From assembly GCA_964437815.1 (NCBI GenBank), contig CAYTIE010000014.1, positions 1-25,727 of the forward strand: a stretch of DNA of 25,727 nt. The letters are read 5' to 3'. The translations under genes were made by a program, and so were the position numbers. Of the stretch, positions 1-7,383 are shown one piece after another; position 1 is the stretch's first letter, and each line of letters begins with the position of its first letter. The DNA is from Marisimplicoccus sp964437815. Its GTDB lineage: Bacteria; Bacteroidota; Bacteroidia; Flavobacteriales; Flavobacteriaceae. Under the pieces are notes generated by a model, which was not told where the DNA came from, made no database searches, and was given only the letters and a program-made list of their open reading frames with translations.

Positions 1-2399
1 ATCAATTAATTTATAATTTATCTCTGAAGTTACAGTACTACTAGTATTTGGAAAGAATATTTCGAAGTCAGGATTATCAGGTTTTGCTAAATCCCCTTTT
101 AAATTAATCTGAACATCAGTTGGTATTTTTTTATTAAAGTTTGGGTTATCTAGAAGAAGTGCAGGATTAGATCCTCCAGGGACTTCGTATACAGCCTCTA
201 TGTCCATTTGAGCTTGAAGTGGATCCCCGTCCCAAACAATAGTTCCTCCAGATTTAACATTGAATTTTTTATCAATAAGACCTAAATTTTTAAAATTGTA
301 TATTCCTGATGTTGTTGAAAAATCACCGTATATATTAAACTTTCCATCAGTATCAATTTCCATTAATAAATTACCAAGGCCTTTACCGCTTAGATAGCTT
401 CCGTTTTCAGTGTCTATTGTAATTTCGATATCAGCATTATTATCTATCTCTAAATCAATAGACAAATCCAAACCTTTATTACTAATGACTGATTCATTAA
501 TTGGTATATCAGCTACATTATTAATTGATTTTTTGTCAATAAATTCAATAAAAGAAAAACTCTCAATGTTAAAGTTTTGAGATCTTGGAATATTTATTTT
601 TGTTCCCTCTTGAGTTTTGGCTTCAACCTGAATAATAAGTTCTTTTGTAGGACCATTTAATTCAATCCTACCATCTATAAATCCAACCCCATGATAATAT
701 TCATCCGAATTAAATTCTTTGTTTAAAACAAATAATTTATCTGAATTAAAATCAAGGTCAAGTTCCCATTCTTTAAAATCAGTATGTGATATTGTTCCTC
801 GAATATTAGCATTTGTATTGTATAGAGGGTCTATCAGATTCATCTCTTTAAATTCAAATATTTGGTTATAAAGATTTAATTCACTGCTATCTAAAATTTT
901 ATAATCTACATTTAGATATGGAATATAAAACTTTGAATTATTTAAAATTAGGTTTCCATTATGTTGTATGTTATCTAATTCTCCCCAGATATTTATATTT
1001 CCAGATGCAAAACCATCTATTTTAGAGAGTACTTTTTTGCCAATTTGATCAACAAATGAAAAATTAAAATTGTTTAAATTTAAATCTAAGTCAATATTTG
1101 GTTTCTCATTAATAGCAATTATAGAACCACTTCCATTAATATTAACTATATCCTCTGAAGATAGGCTAACATTAACAGCATATGAATTATAATCAGTATT
1201 ACCTGAAAGATTTATTTTCATTTCTCCTAACTCAACATCTCTAATTCTTATATCTTTGGTTATAGTTTCAATAGAAAAATTTCTATTTATTTCATCTCTA
1301 TCTAAAGAGATTTCTATTAAAGATTTCCCATGTATTATTCCTCTTTTATCTTCTGAGAAAAAATTATTTAGATTGAGCTCAAATATTTTTAGATTAAGAG
1401 ATAGTTTATCCAAATTAGAGTAGTTCCCTGATAAATTAATTTTATCACCTAATAATGAAGTTATCCCATAAACATTATCTATCCTTCTTACTTTAAAATC
1501 ATATTGTCTATTCTCATTGATTAAATCTTCTTGAATTTGATTATTTAAATCAGATAGAGTTCTTAATAATATATTATCATTAGAATTCTTTATTTCTATA
1601 TCTGTAAAAAACATATCTGCTTCAAAGCCTAATGATTCTATAACTTTAAGGTTTACTTCATTATTAAAAGAAATCATTGATGGATTTTCGGAATTTATTA
1701 TATCCGTAGAATTAATATTATTAACATCTGAGAAAATTTTATATATCCCCTGTTTAATATTTCCATTAAGTTTAAGATCTATCTCGCTTTTATTATTGAC
1801 TATATTAAAATTACTTGAGATATAATTATTATTTATGAATCCCACAAAATCAATTGTTGATTTATTATCAATTACTATATTACCATCAAATCTATCTATA
1901 CTAGTTATTCCACCTATATTACCCCTAACATTTATATCAGATTTGAGATTATCTAAACTAGTCTTTGAAATTAAGTCAGAATTGTCATTAAAATCAGTTA
2001 TAATATCTACTTGAAAGTTTATATCTTCATTAAAGTTAATGTCTCCCAAAAAATGAATACTTTGACTTAAATCATCATTATGATTAAGATTAAATATTAA
2101 TTTATTATTATTAAATCCAATTATTCCTTTAAAAAGTAGTTTATCAATAATTTCAAGGGATTGGAATGAAGAATCAATACTAATAAAATCTCTTAATGAT
2201 GAACTAAACTTATTAATTTTTAGATTTACATTTAGTTCATCTGGATCATTATAAGCTTCTATAATACCATTCCCATTAACTATAAAATCTTCAGAGTTTA
2301 TAAGAAAAGAGTTTATTTCAATATTTTCTTTATTTCCAGAAAATTCAAAACTAGTTTTAATTTTTTTTAAACTTTCAGGCATCTTCTGAAAATCATTTA
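1..2399 (-). CDS. tamB: TamB-like translocation/assembly protein, middle to C-terminal part (runs off window start)
   Basis: I read minus-strand triplets ending at coordinates divisible by three and found no stop from about 2398 down to base 1, about 799 codons. The inferred protein is Asn/Asp/Ile-rich and built of repeating beta-strand segments, as in the beta-helical AsmA/TamB family that bridges the inner and outer membranes. Near the window start it shows pieces typical of the C-terminal TamB (DUF490) domain of Bacteroidota: IVWDGDPLQAQMDIEAVYEV (240-181), then PGGSNPALLLDNPNFN, then INLKGDLAKPDNPDFE and FFPNTSSTVTSEINYKL. The end of the gene lies outside the window. It belongs with the fragment at 2500-3107 across an N gap. 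Family function (known): lipid transport or outer-membrane protein assembly between the two membranes. The family call is strong; the exact substrate is not known from sequence. Confidence 0.88.
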
Positions 2400-2499
2400 N
2401 NNNNNNNNNNNNNNNNNNNNNNNNNNNNNNNNNNNNNNNNNNNNNNNNNNNNNNNNNNNNNNNNNNNNNNNNNNNNNNNNNNNNNNNNNNNNNNNNNNN
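2400..2499. other. Assembly gap of 100 N inside tamB
   Basis: This is exactly 100 consecutive N. The reading frames on the two sides do not join at this length: continuing the upstream frame meets TAA right after the gap, while the open downstream frame is shifted. A gap length of 2 modulo 3 would restore the frame, and 100 is 1 modulo 3, so the run is probably a fixed-size scaffolding placeholder rather than a measured distance. Confidence 0.97.
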
Positions 2500-3107
2500 C
2501 CTAAAACATTAATAGACTGGTTATCTATAATAACTTCGGATTCAAAATCTTTAATATTTATACTTTGATTGATTAATCCAGATAAGTCATCTACATATAG
2601 AGAAATAGCATTATTATCAATAGAAATATCTTTAAATTTTAAATTGAGTTCATCAACTTTATATAATTGATTATTTAAAGTAAAATTTAAATCAGAATCA
2701 TTAATTATCAATGATTCTAATCCTATTGAATTTGATAATTGATCTAATTTAAGAGAAGATTCAATTACTGAAATATTCTCTTTATTATTTAAAATACTAG
2801 TATCAATATTTAAACCTTCAATTATTAGGTTATTAAATTGTTTTTTTCTTTGAAAAAATGGAAAAAAACTTGACTGAACTTTATCTAAAGAAACTATAGT
2901 ATCTGATTTGGAATTAACTAGAGTAACAGAGTTAAGAACTAGTTTCCCATTTGTAGCAATGGATACATCAGAAATATCAAGTTTATATTCACCACTATTT
3001 AATTCATTTTCATTAATATCTTCAATCAGTCTATTAGTTATGTAATTCTGAAATGTATTTGTTTGAATAGCAATACTGAGTGACAAAAAGATAAAACCTA
3101 ATATCAC
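2500..3107 (-). CDS. tamB: TamB-like translocation/assembly protein, N-terminal part (broken by the N gap)
   Basis: About 202 codons are readable before the gap. The protein begins with a hydrophobic signal-anchor (ILGFIFLSLSIAI), then an AsmA/TamB-like N-terminal region with TNGKLVLNSVTLVN and SFFPFFQRK. This matches the start of Bacteroidota TamB proteins, which sit in the inner membrane and extend through the periplasm. The listed start is GTG at 3107, but the frame stays open upstream to TAA at 3158-3156 and encodes LRIIIKIYKKILIIIS directly before it, a basic plus hydrophobic stretch that looks like the true N-terminus. No ATG, GTG or TTG exists in that stretch, so a rare start (ATT or ATA) or a sequence error is possible. 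The gene is divergent from tsaD. Confidence 0.83.
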
Positions 3108-3156
3108 TGAAATAATAATTAATATTTTTTTATAAATCTTAATAATAATTCTTAAT

Positions 3157-3164
3157 TACTTTTG
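3157..3164 (+). promoter_or_regulatory. Candidate -7 box for tsaD
   Basis: TACTTTTG matches the Bacteroidota -7 consensus TAnnTTTG exactly and lies 20 nt before the tsaD ATG. No clear -33 TTG is present. Transcription would start around 3170, giving a leader of about 15 nt. Confidence 0.38.
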
Positions 3165-3173
3165 TAAACTATA

Positions 3174-3181
3174 CAAAGATA
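3174..3181 (-). promoter_or_regulatory. Candidate -7 box for tamB
   Basis: The minus strand reads TATCTTTG, a perfect match to the Bacteroidota -7 consensus TAnnTTTG. No TTG (-33) is seen at the usual 17-23 nt upstream. It would place transcription start near 3167, upstream of all candidate tamB starts. Confidence 0.35.
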
Positions 3182-3184
3182 ACA

Positions 3185-4207
3185 ATGTCAAAAGAAGATA
3201 TCTATATTTTAGGAATTGAGTCATCCTGTGATGATACTGCTGCAGCTGTTCTTAAGAATGATGAAGTGCTTTCAAATTGTATTTCAAATCAAGAAATTCA
3301 TAAAAAGTATGGAGGTGTTGTTCCTGAACTTGCATCTAGAGCTCATCTTTCAAATATAATTCCTGTAGTTAATCAAGCTCTAAGTAATGCAAAGGTTAAA
3401 CCTAAAATGCTATCAGCTATAGCATTTACTAAAGGACCTGGTTTAATGGGATCACTTTTAGTTGGAACAGAATTTTCAAAAGCACTTGGACTCTCACTTG
3501 ATATACCTATCATTGAAGTTAATCATATGCAAGCCCATCTATTAGTACATTATATTAAATCTAATAAGAAAAAACCTGAATTTCCATTTCTTGGAATAAC
3601 TGTATCAGGAGGACATACTCAATTTGTAATTGTTGACAATCATTTAAAAATGGAAATTATTGGTGAAACTCTAGATGATGCAATTGGTGAAGCATTTGAT
3701 AAATGTGGAAAAATTATTGGCCTTGACTATCCTGCTGGACCAGAAATAGATAATCTAGCAAAAGAGGGGGATTTTAATAAATTTGATTTTCCAATTCCCA
3801 AGGTTGAAGGTTTTGATATTAGTTATAGTGGGACAAAAACAGCTTTTATGAATTTTATAAATAATTCAATTCAAAAGGATCCGGAATTTATACAAAAAAA
3901 TAAAGTTGATATATGTGCTTCAATTCAAAAAAATTTAATTGATAATTTAATCTTAAAGATTGAGTATGCATCAAAAACAAAAAGAATAAATAGAATAGTT
4001 ATAGGAGGAGGAGTTTCAGCAAATAGTTTTCTTAAAGATTCTCTAGAATTAAAATCAAAAGAGAATAATTGGGAAATATTTATCCCACCATTGCCTTATA
4101 CAACTGATAACGCAGCGATGATTGGTATTGTTGGATATTTAAAGTATATCAGTGGTTTGTTTTCAAATTATAATACCATTGCATCACCAAGATTAGCTTT
4201 CAAATGA
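3185..4207 (+). CDS. tsaD: tRNA N6-adenosine threonylcarbamoyltransferase TsaD
   Basis: This is the cytoplasmic ASKHA-fold enzyme that transfers the threonylcarbamoyl group from threonylcarbamoyl-AMP to A37 of ANN-decoding tRNAs, working with TsaB and TsaE. At 340 residues it has normal family length. Visible motifs: GIESSCDDTAAAV (10-22); metal-binding H114 and H118 in NHMQAH; SGGHTQF (141-147); ETLDDAIGEAFDK (161-173); YSGTKTAF (214-221); GGGVSANSFL (274-283); and D308 of TDNAAMI, the third metal ligand. ATG at 3185 fits the usual N-terminus. It is first in a plus-strand unit with rsmE, overlapping it by 4 nt. Nothing is odd; all key residues are present. Confidence 0.97.
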   Translation: MSKEDIYILGIESSCDDTAAAVLKNDEVLSNCISNQEIHKKYGGVVPELASRAHLSNIIPVVNQALSNAKVKPKMLSAIAFTKGPGLMGSLLVGTEFSKALGLSLDIPIIEVNHMQAHLLVHYIKSNKKKPEFPFLGITVSGGHTQFVIVDNHLKMEIIGETLDDAIGEAFDKCGKIIGLDYPAGPEIDNLAKEGDFNKFDFPIPKVEGFDISYSGTKTAFMNFINNSIQKDPEFIQKNKVDICASIQKNLIDNLILKIEYASKTKRINRIVIGGGVSANSFLKDSLELKSKENNWEIFIPPLPYTTDNAAMIGIVGYLKYISGLFSNYNTIASPRLAFK

Positions 4208-4899
4208 ATTTATTTTACTCAAATTTCAACAAGTCTGATTCAGATATCATATTAGATGAGATCGATAGCAGGCATCTTTCTAAGTCATTAAGAAAAAAGT
4301 CAGGAGATATTATTAGGGTTACCAATGGAGAAGGTTTAGAAATTCAAGGAAAAATAATTAGGCTTGGAAAAAATATTAAGGTTAATATAATTAATAAGGT
4401 AAATCATAGAAAAAAAAATCTTTCAATTCATGTAGCAATGTCTCCATTAAAAAATCCATCAAGATTTGAATGGTTTGTTGAGAAATCAACTGAAATTGGA
4501 ATATCAGAAATTACCCCACTAATAACTAGGTTCTCAGAAAAGAAGAAAGTTAATATTGACAGACTAAATAAAATCGTCATAAGCTCAATGAAACAGTCTA
4601 ATCAATTTTATCTGCCAAAAGTTAATCCAATTACTTCGTTTAACGATTTTTTAAAGTCAAACAAAGACTATAAATTGATTGCACATTTAAAAAATAGTAA
4701 TAGTTTTAATAAAAAAAGTATTGGTAGTAAAGAAAAAATTGTTCTAATGATTGGTCCTGAAGGAGGTTTCTCTGAAGAAGAGATATTATTAGCACGTAAA
4801 GAAAAAATTAAGGAAATATCTTTTGGAAAAAATAGATTTAGATCTGAAACAGCAGGAGTATTTGCAATATCAATAATAAATAATTATAAAAATTTATGA
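4204..4899 (+). CDS. rsmE: 16S rRNA (uracil-1498-N3)-methyltransferase RsmE
   Basis: This SPOUT-class, SAM-dependent methyltransferase modifies U1498 of 16S rRNA. It has 231 residues, within the usual 230-250. An N-terminal PUA-like RNA-binding part covers about 1-70 (ISRHLSKSLR-like HLSKSLR, then DIIRVTNGEG). The SPOUT domain carries EKSTEIGI (93-100), the knot motif GPEGGFSEEE (184-193) and RFRSETAGVFAIS (211-223), which form the SAM site. The ATG overlaps the tsaD stop (ATGA), suggesting translational coupling, and its own stop overlaps the next gene by 4 nt. The order tsaD-rsmE is, as far as I recall, common in Flavobacteriia. Confidence 0.95.
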   Translation: MNLFYSNFNKSDSDIILDEIDSRHLSKSLRKKSGDIIRVTNGEGLEIQGKIIRLGKNIKVNIINKVNHRKKNLSIHVAMSPLKNPSRFEWFVEKSTEIGISEITPLITRFSEKKKVNIDRLNKIVISSMKQSNQFYLPKVNPITSFNDFLKSNKDYKLIAHLKNSNSFNKKSIGSKEKIVLMIGPEGGFSEEEILLARKEKIKEISFGKNRFRSETAGVFAISIINNYKNL

Positions 4900-5330
4900 G
4901 TAAAAAATTATTCTTAACACCACTTATTATATTAGGTTATCTCTTTTTTATTCTTGGAATTAGATGGCTTATTGTTGATGAACCTTGGATGTTAGACAAG
5001 GTAGCAAATGAAGAAAGACTTGGTATGACATTTGAAAAATTATTTAATGAAGAGATAAATAAATCACTTCCTGGGTATCTAAAACAGATCTATCGTTTTT
5101 TTGGATTATGGGTATCTGTAATTGGTTTATTTATTATTGCCTTTTCCAAAGCAAAATTTATGGAAAATAAGGGTATGGGAAAAACCTTACTTTTCTGTGT
5201 TGGTTTTACTATTTATTCTGCATTAATATTATCTTATAAATTTATACCTAGTTCTCCATTTATATATGTTGCTTGGGGAGGTGTTCTTCTGCATTTAATT
5301 TCTATTTGGAATTATAGAAAATTAGCTTAG
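4896..5330 (+). CDS. Small four-helix integral membrane protein, function unknown
   Basis: I do not recognise a named family in this 144-residue protein. Hydrophobic segments suggest four transmembrane helices at about 6-26, 67-84, 97-113 and 122-139. The soluble stretch between helices 1 and 2 (about 28-65) has MTFEKLFNEEINKSLPGYL, and the protein ends in a short basic tail (NYRKLA). The ATG overlaps the rsmE stop by 4 nt, so it is the third gene of the tsaD-rsmE unit. Its stop overlaps the convergent gene by 4 nt. It is likely a real gene given the coupling and the coherent helix pattern; no role can be inferred. Confidence 0.82.
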   Translation: MSKKLFLTPLIILGYLFFILGIRWLIVDEPWMLDKVANEERLGMTFEKLFNEEINKSLPGYLKQIYRFFGLWVSVIGLFIIAFSKAKFMENKGMGKTLLFCVGFTIYSALILSYKFIPSSPFIYVAWGGVLLHLISIWNYRKLA

Positions 5331-6304
5331 TATTTATTTTCCTCGAACTTTAGGAAATTATTTTGGGATTTTATAGCTTCAGTAAATTCCTTCTTTAGCT
5401 TAGAAACTAGATCTTTTACAGAAGGATTATCATTAATAGAAGATACACCATGACCTGCTGACCATATTGTCTTCCATGCTTTAGCTTCTGCTTTAGCAAA
5501 ATCATCTCCAAAATCCATTTTCTTAGACCCTTTCCAAAATTCTTCTGTAATACCCATAGCTTCAAGACTAGGCCTTAAAAAGTTTCCATGAACTCCAGAA
5601 ACACATGCAGTATAAACAATATCTTCAGCTGTCGATTTTATTATCATTTTTTTATAGTCCTCATCCGCCCTACTTTCTTTAACATTGATAAATCTAGTAC
5701 CCATATAAGCAATGTCAGCTCCCATCTGAAGTGCACTAGCAATATCCCTTCCATTTGAAATACAACCAGAGAGTATTATTTTTTTGGAATAAAAACTTTT
5801 AATTAAAGAAATTAAAGACATTGGGTTTTTAAGACCTGCATGACCTCCAGCTCCAGCTGTAACTAGAATCAAACCATCTACCCCTACCTCAGCCGCTTTC
5901 TCAGCATGTCTTTTCTTAATTATATCATGATATACAATACCACCATAACTATGAACTGTGTCAACTAGTTGAGATACTGCTCCTAGTGAAGTTATAACTA
6001 ATGGGACTTTATGTTTTACACATACTTCAAGATCAGCTTGAACTCGGATATTTGTTGGGTGTACAATTATATTAACACCAAATGGGGCAGCTTTTTTTCC
6101 TGTCTTCTGCTCAAACTCCTCTAATTCAGTTTTTATTTGAATTACCCATTCTTCAAAACCTTCTGTAGATCTCTGGTTTAATGAAGGAAATGTCCCTACA
6201 ATACCATTTTTACAACATTCAATAACTAGTTTAGGGCCTGATATTAAAAATAGAGGAGCCGCAATAACAGGCATATTCAATTTATCTATATAATTTTCTT
6301 CCAT
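5327..6304 (-). CDS. Nitronate monooxygenase / 2-nitropropane dioxygenase-family flavoprotein
   Basis: This is a predicted FMN-dependent TIM-barrel enzyme of the NPD/NMO family. Known members oxidise alkyl nitronates such as propionate-3-nitronate, and related members are enoyl reductases, so the substrate is open. It has 325 residues. Visible: MPVIAAPLF (11-19); GIVGTFPSLNQR (34-45); FGVNIIVH (75-82); the glycine-rich VTAGAGGHAG (148-157); and the phosphate-binding region LSGCISNGRDIASALQMGA (178-196) followed by YMGTRF (200-205). The ATG at 6304 lies 3 nt after the DUF4442 gene stop, so it is the last gene of the minus-strand sulfatase operon. It appears cytoplasmic, with no signal peptide. 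Its link to sulfatases is unexplained. Confidence 0.88.
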   Translation of the reverse strand: MEENYIDKLNMPVIAAPLFLISGPKLVIECCKNGIVGTFPSLNQRSTEGFEEWVIQIKTELEEFEQKTGKKAAPFGVNIIVHPTNIRVQADLEVCVKHKVPLVITSLGAVSQLVDTVHSYGGIVYHDIIKKRHAEKAAEVGVDGLILVTAGAGGHAGLKNPMSLISLIKSFYSKKIILSGCISNGRDIASALQMGADIAYMGTRFINVKESRADEDYKKMIIKSTAEDIVYTACVSGVHGNFLRPSLEAMGITEEFWKGSKKMDFGDDFAKAEAKAWKTIWSAGHGVSSINDNPSVKDLVSKLKKEFTEAIKSQNNFLKFEENKY

Positions 6305-6307
6305 TAT

Positions 6308-6757
6308 TTATCTACATTTACAAGACCATTCAAAATAAAACTCTGAGACAATATCACCTGATTCATCAATTCCTTTTGATTTTAACCAAGCTTTATGTGT
6401 ATTATTTTGTTTAGTTAAATTAATTAATTCTTTTGCATTATCACCTTCATCACAAATAAACTTTATTTTACCAACAGCTTTTTTATAAAAATTTGATTTA
6501 TTGGCAACTAATAACATTGATATATTTGTTTTTGACTCTTCAATACATTTAGTTAAAAGCATACCTGTAGTTAACTCAGCAGCCATACCTTGAACAGCCC
6601 AAAACATTGATCTATATGGATTTTGGTTTATCCATCTAAATCTAACTTTTACTTCGCACTTATCGTCATTAATTGATACAACTCTTACACCTGTTAACCA
6701 AGCAGCTGGAAGCTTATAAAGTAAGAATCTGTTTATACGGTTAGGGGTATATTTCAT
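6308..6757 (-). CDS. DUF4442 hotdog-fold (thioesterase-like) protein
   Basis: The protein has about 149 residues and the features of DUF4442, a hotdog-fold family related to acyl-CoA thioesterases: PAAWLTGVRVVSI, VKVRFRWINQNPYRSMFWA and the helix AVQGMAAELTTGMLL. Known biochemistry for this family is scarce, so a thioesterase activity is inference only. I chose ATG at 6757 (MKYTPNRINR). A GTG at 6766 would add three residues and overlap the FGE-like gene by 8 nt; the ATG instead sits 1 nt after that gene's TAA, which fits coupling equally well. It lies between the FGE-like gene and the NMO gene in one transcript and appears cytoplasmic. Confidence 0.8.
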   Translation of the reverse strand: MKYTPNRINRFLLYKLPAAWLTGVRVVSINDDKCEVKVRFRWINQNPYRSMFWAVQGMAAELTTGMLLTKCIEESKTNISMLLVANKSNFYKKAVGKIKFICDEGDNAKELINLTKQNNTHKAWLKSKGIDESGDIVSEFYFEWSCKCR

Positions 6758-6758
6758 T

Positions 6759-7334
6759 TTATTCACTTAAAACACTGAATCCAATATGAATGTTTCCAGT
6801 TTCTTTATCTACATATAATTCTCTATCCTCTTGTGTTCCATGACATGTGTCTATTGAACAAAAGAGAGATCCACCAGCTAACCTTACCTGATCTGAATTT
6901 ATAGGTTCTGTTATATCCCAAACATTTCCTACTATATTTACTTCATCAACAGGAGATATTGGATACTTGTTATCTGAAACGATTAAACGATCATCTGAAG
7001 AAACTAATTCCCAATATTGGTTATAAGTTGGAAGACTGACGCCAGCCCATTTACAATATTCAACAGCATCTTTATAGCTAACTTGAGTAACTGGCATATT
7101 ATCTTCAGAGGTGTTTTCTCCATCAGGTTTCAACCAAGTTGCTCCATTAATAATTTTGTAATCATAGACGTTTAACTGTACTATTGACCATCCATATCTT
7201 TCTGCATCAGTTTCATAACCTGTAGCATTAATAAACTCTTTAAACTCTTTAACTGTTACTGGATGCAAACTTTTTTCCTCAACATTAGAACAAAAGGTTA
7301 AAAAAAATAGAAAAAGCAGGTAATTTTTTTTCAT
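6759..7334 (-). CDS. Small formylglycine-generating-enzyme (SUMF1/FGE-sulfatase) family lipoprotein, candidate sulfatase maturase
   Basis: FGE oxidises the Cys of C-x-P-x-R in sulfatases to formylglycine. This 191-residue protein retains FGE-fold landmarks: VTVKEFKEFINATGYETDAE (27-46); TWLKPDG (66-72); PVTQVSYKDAVEYCKWAG (81-98); LPTYNQYWE (101-109); NIVGNVWDI (133-141); and GGSLFC followed after four residues by Cys (C159, C164). These align with the copper-binding catalytic pair of human FGE (C336 and C341, also C-x4-C). The usual C-terminal GFR reads GFS, and the protein is shorter than typical FGE (about 280-370). It begins with a hydrophobic signal sequence ending LTFC (C15), a probable lipobox, so it would act outside the cytoplasm. 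It lies directly behind sulfatase A. It could instead be a non-catalytic relative; the local sulfatases favour a maturase. Confidence 0.82.
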   Translation of the reverse strand: MKKNYLLFLFFLTFCSNVEEKSLHPVTVKEFKEFINATGYETDAERYGWSIVQLNVYDYKIINGATWLKPDGENTSEDNMPVTQVSYKDAVEYCKWAGVSLPTYNQYWELVSSDDRLIVSDNKYPISPVDEVNIVGNVWDITEPINSDQVRLAGGSLFCSIDTCHGTQEDRELYVDKETGNIHIGFSVLSE

Positions 7335-7383
7335 TAATAATAAAGTTAAAAATATTTATTCTAAACGTTATGTCCTTTAAGGC

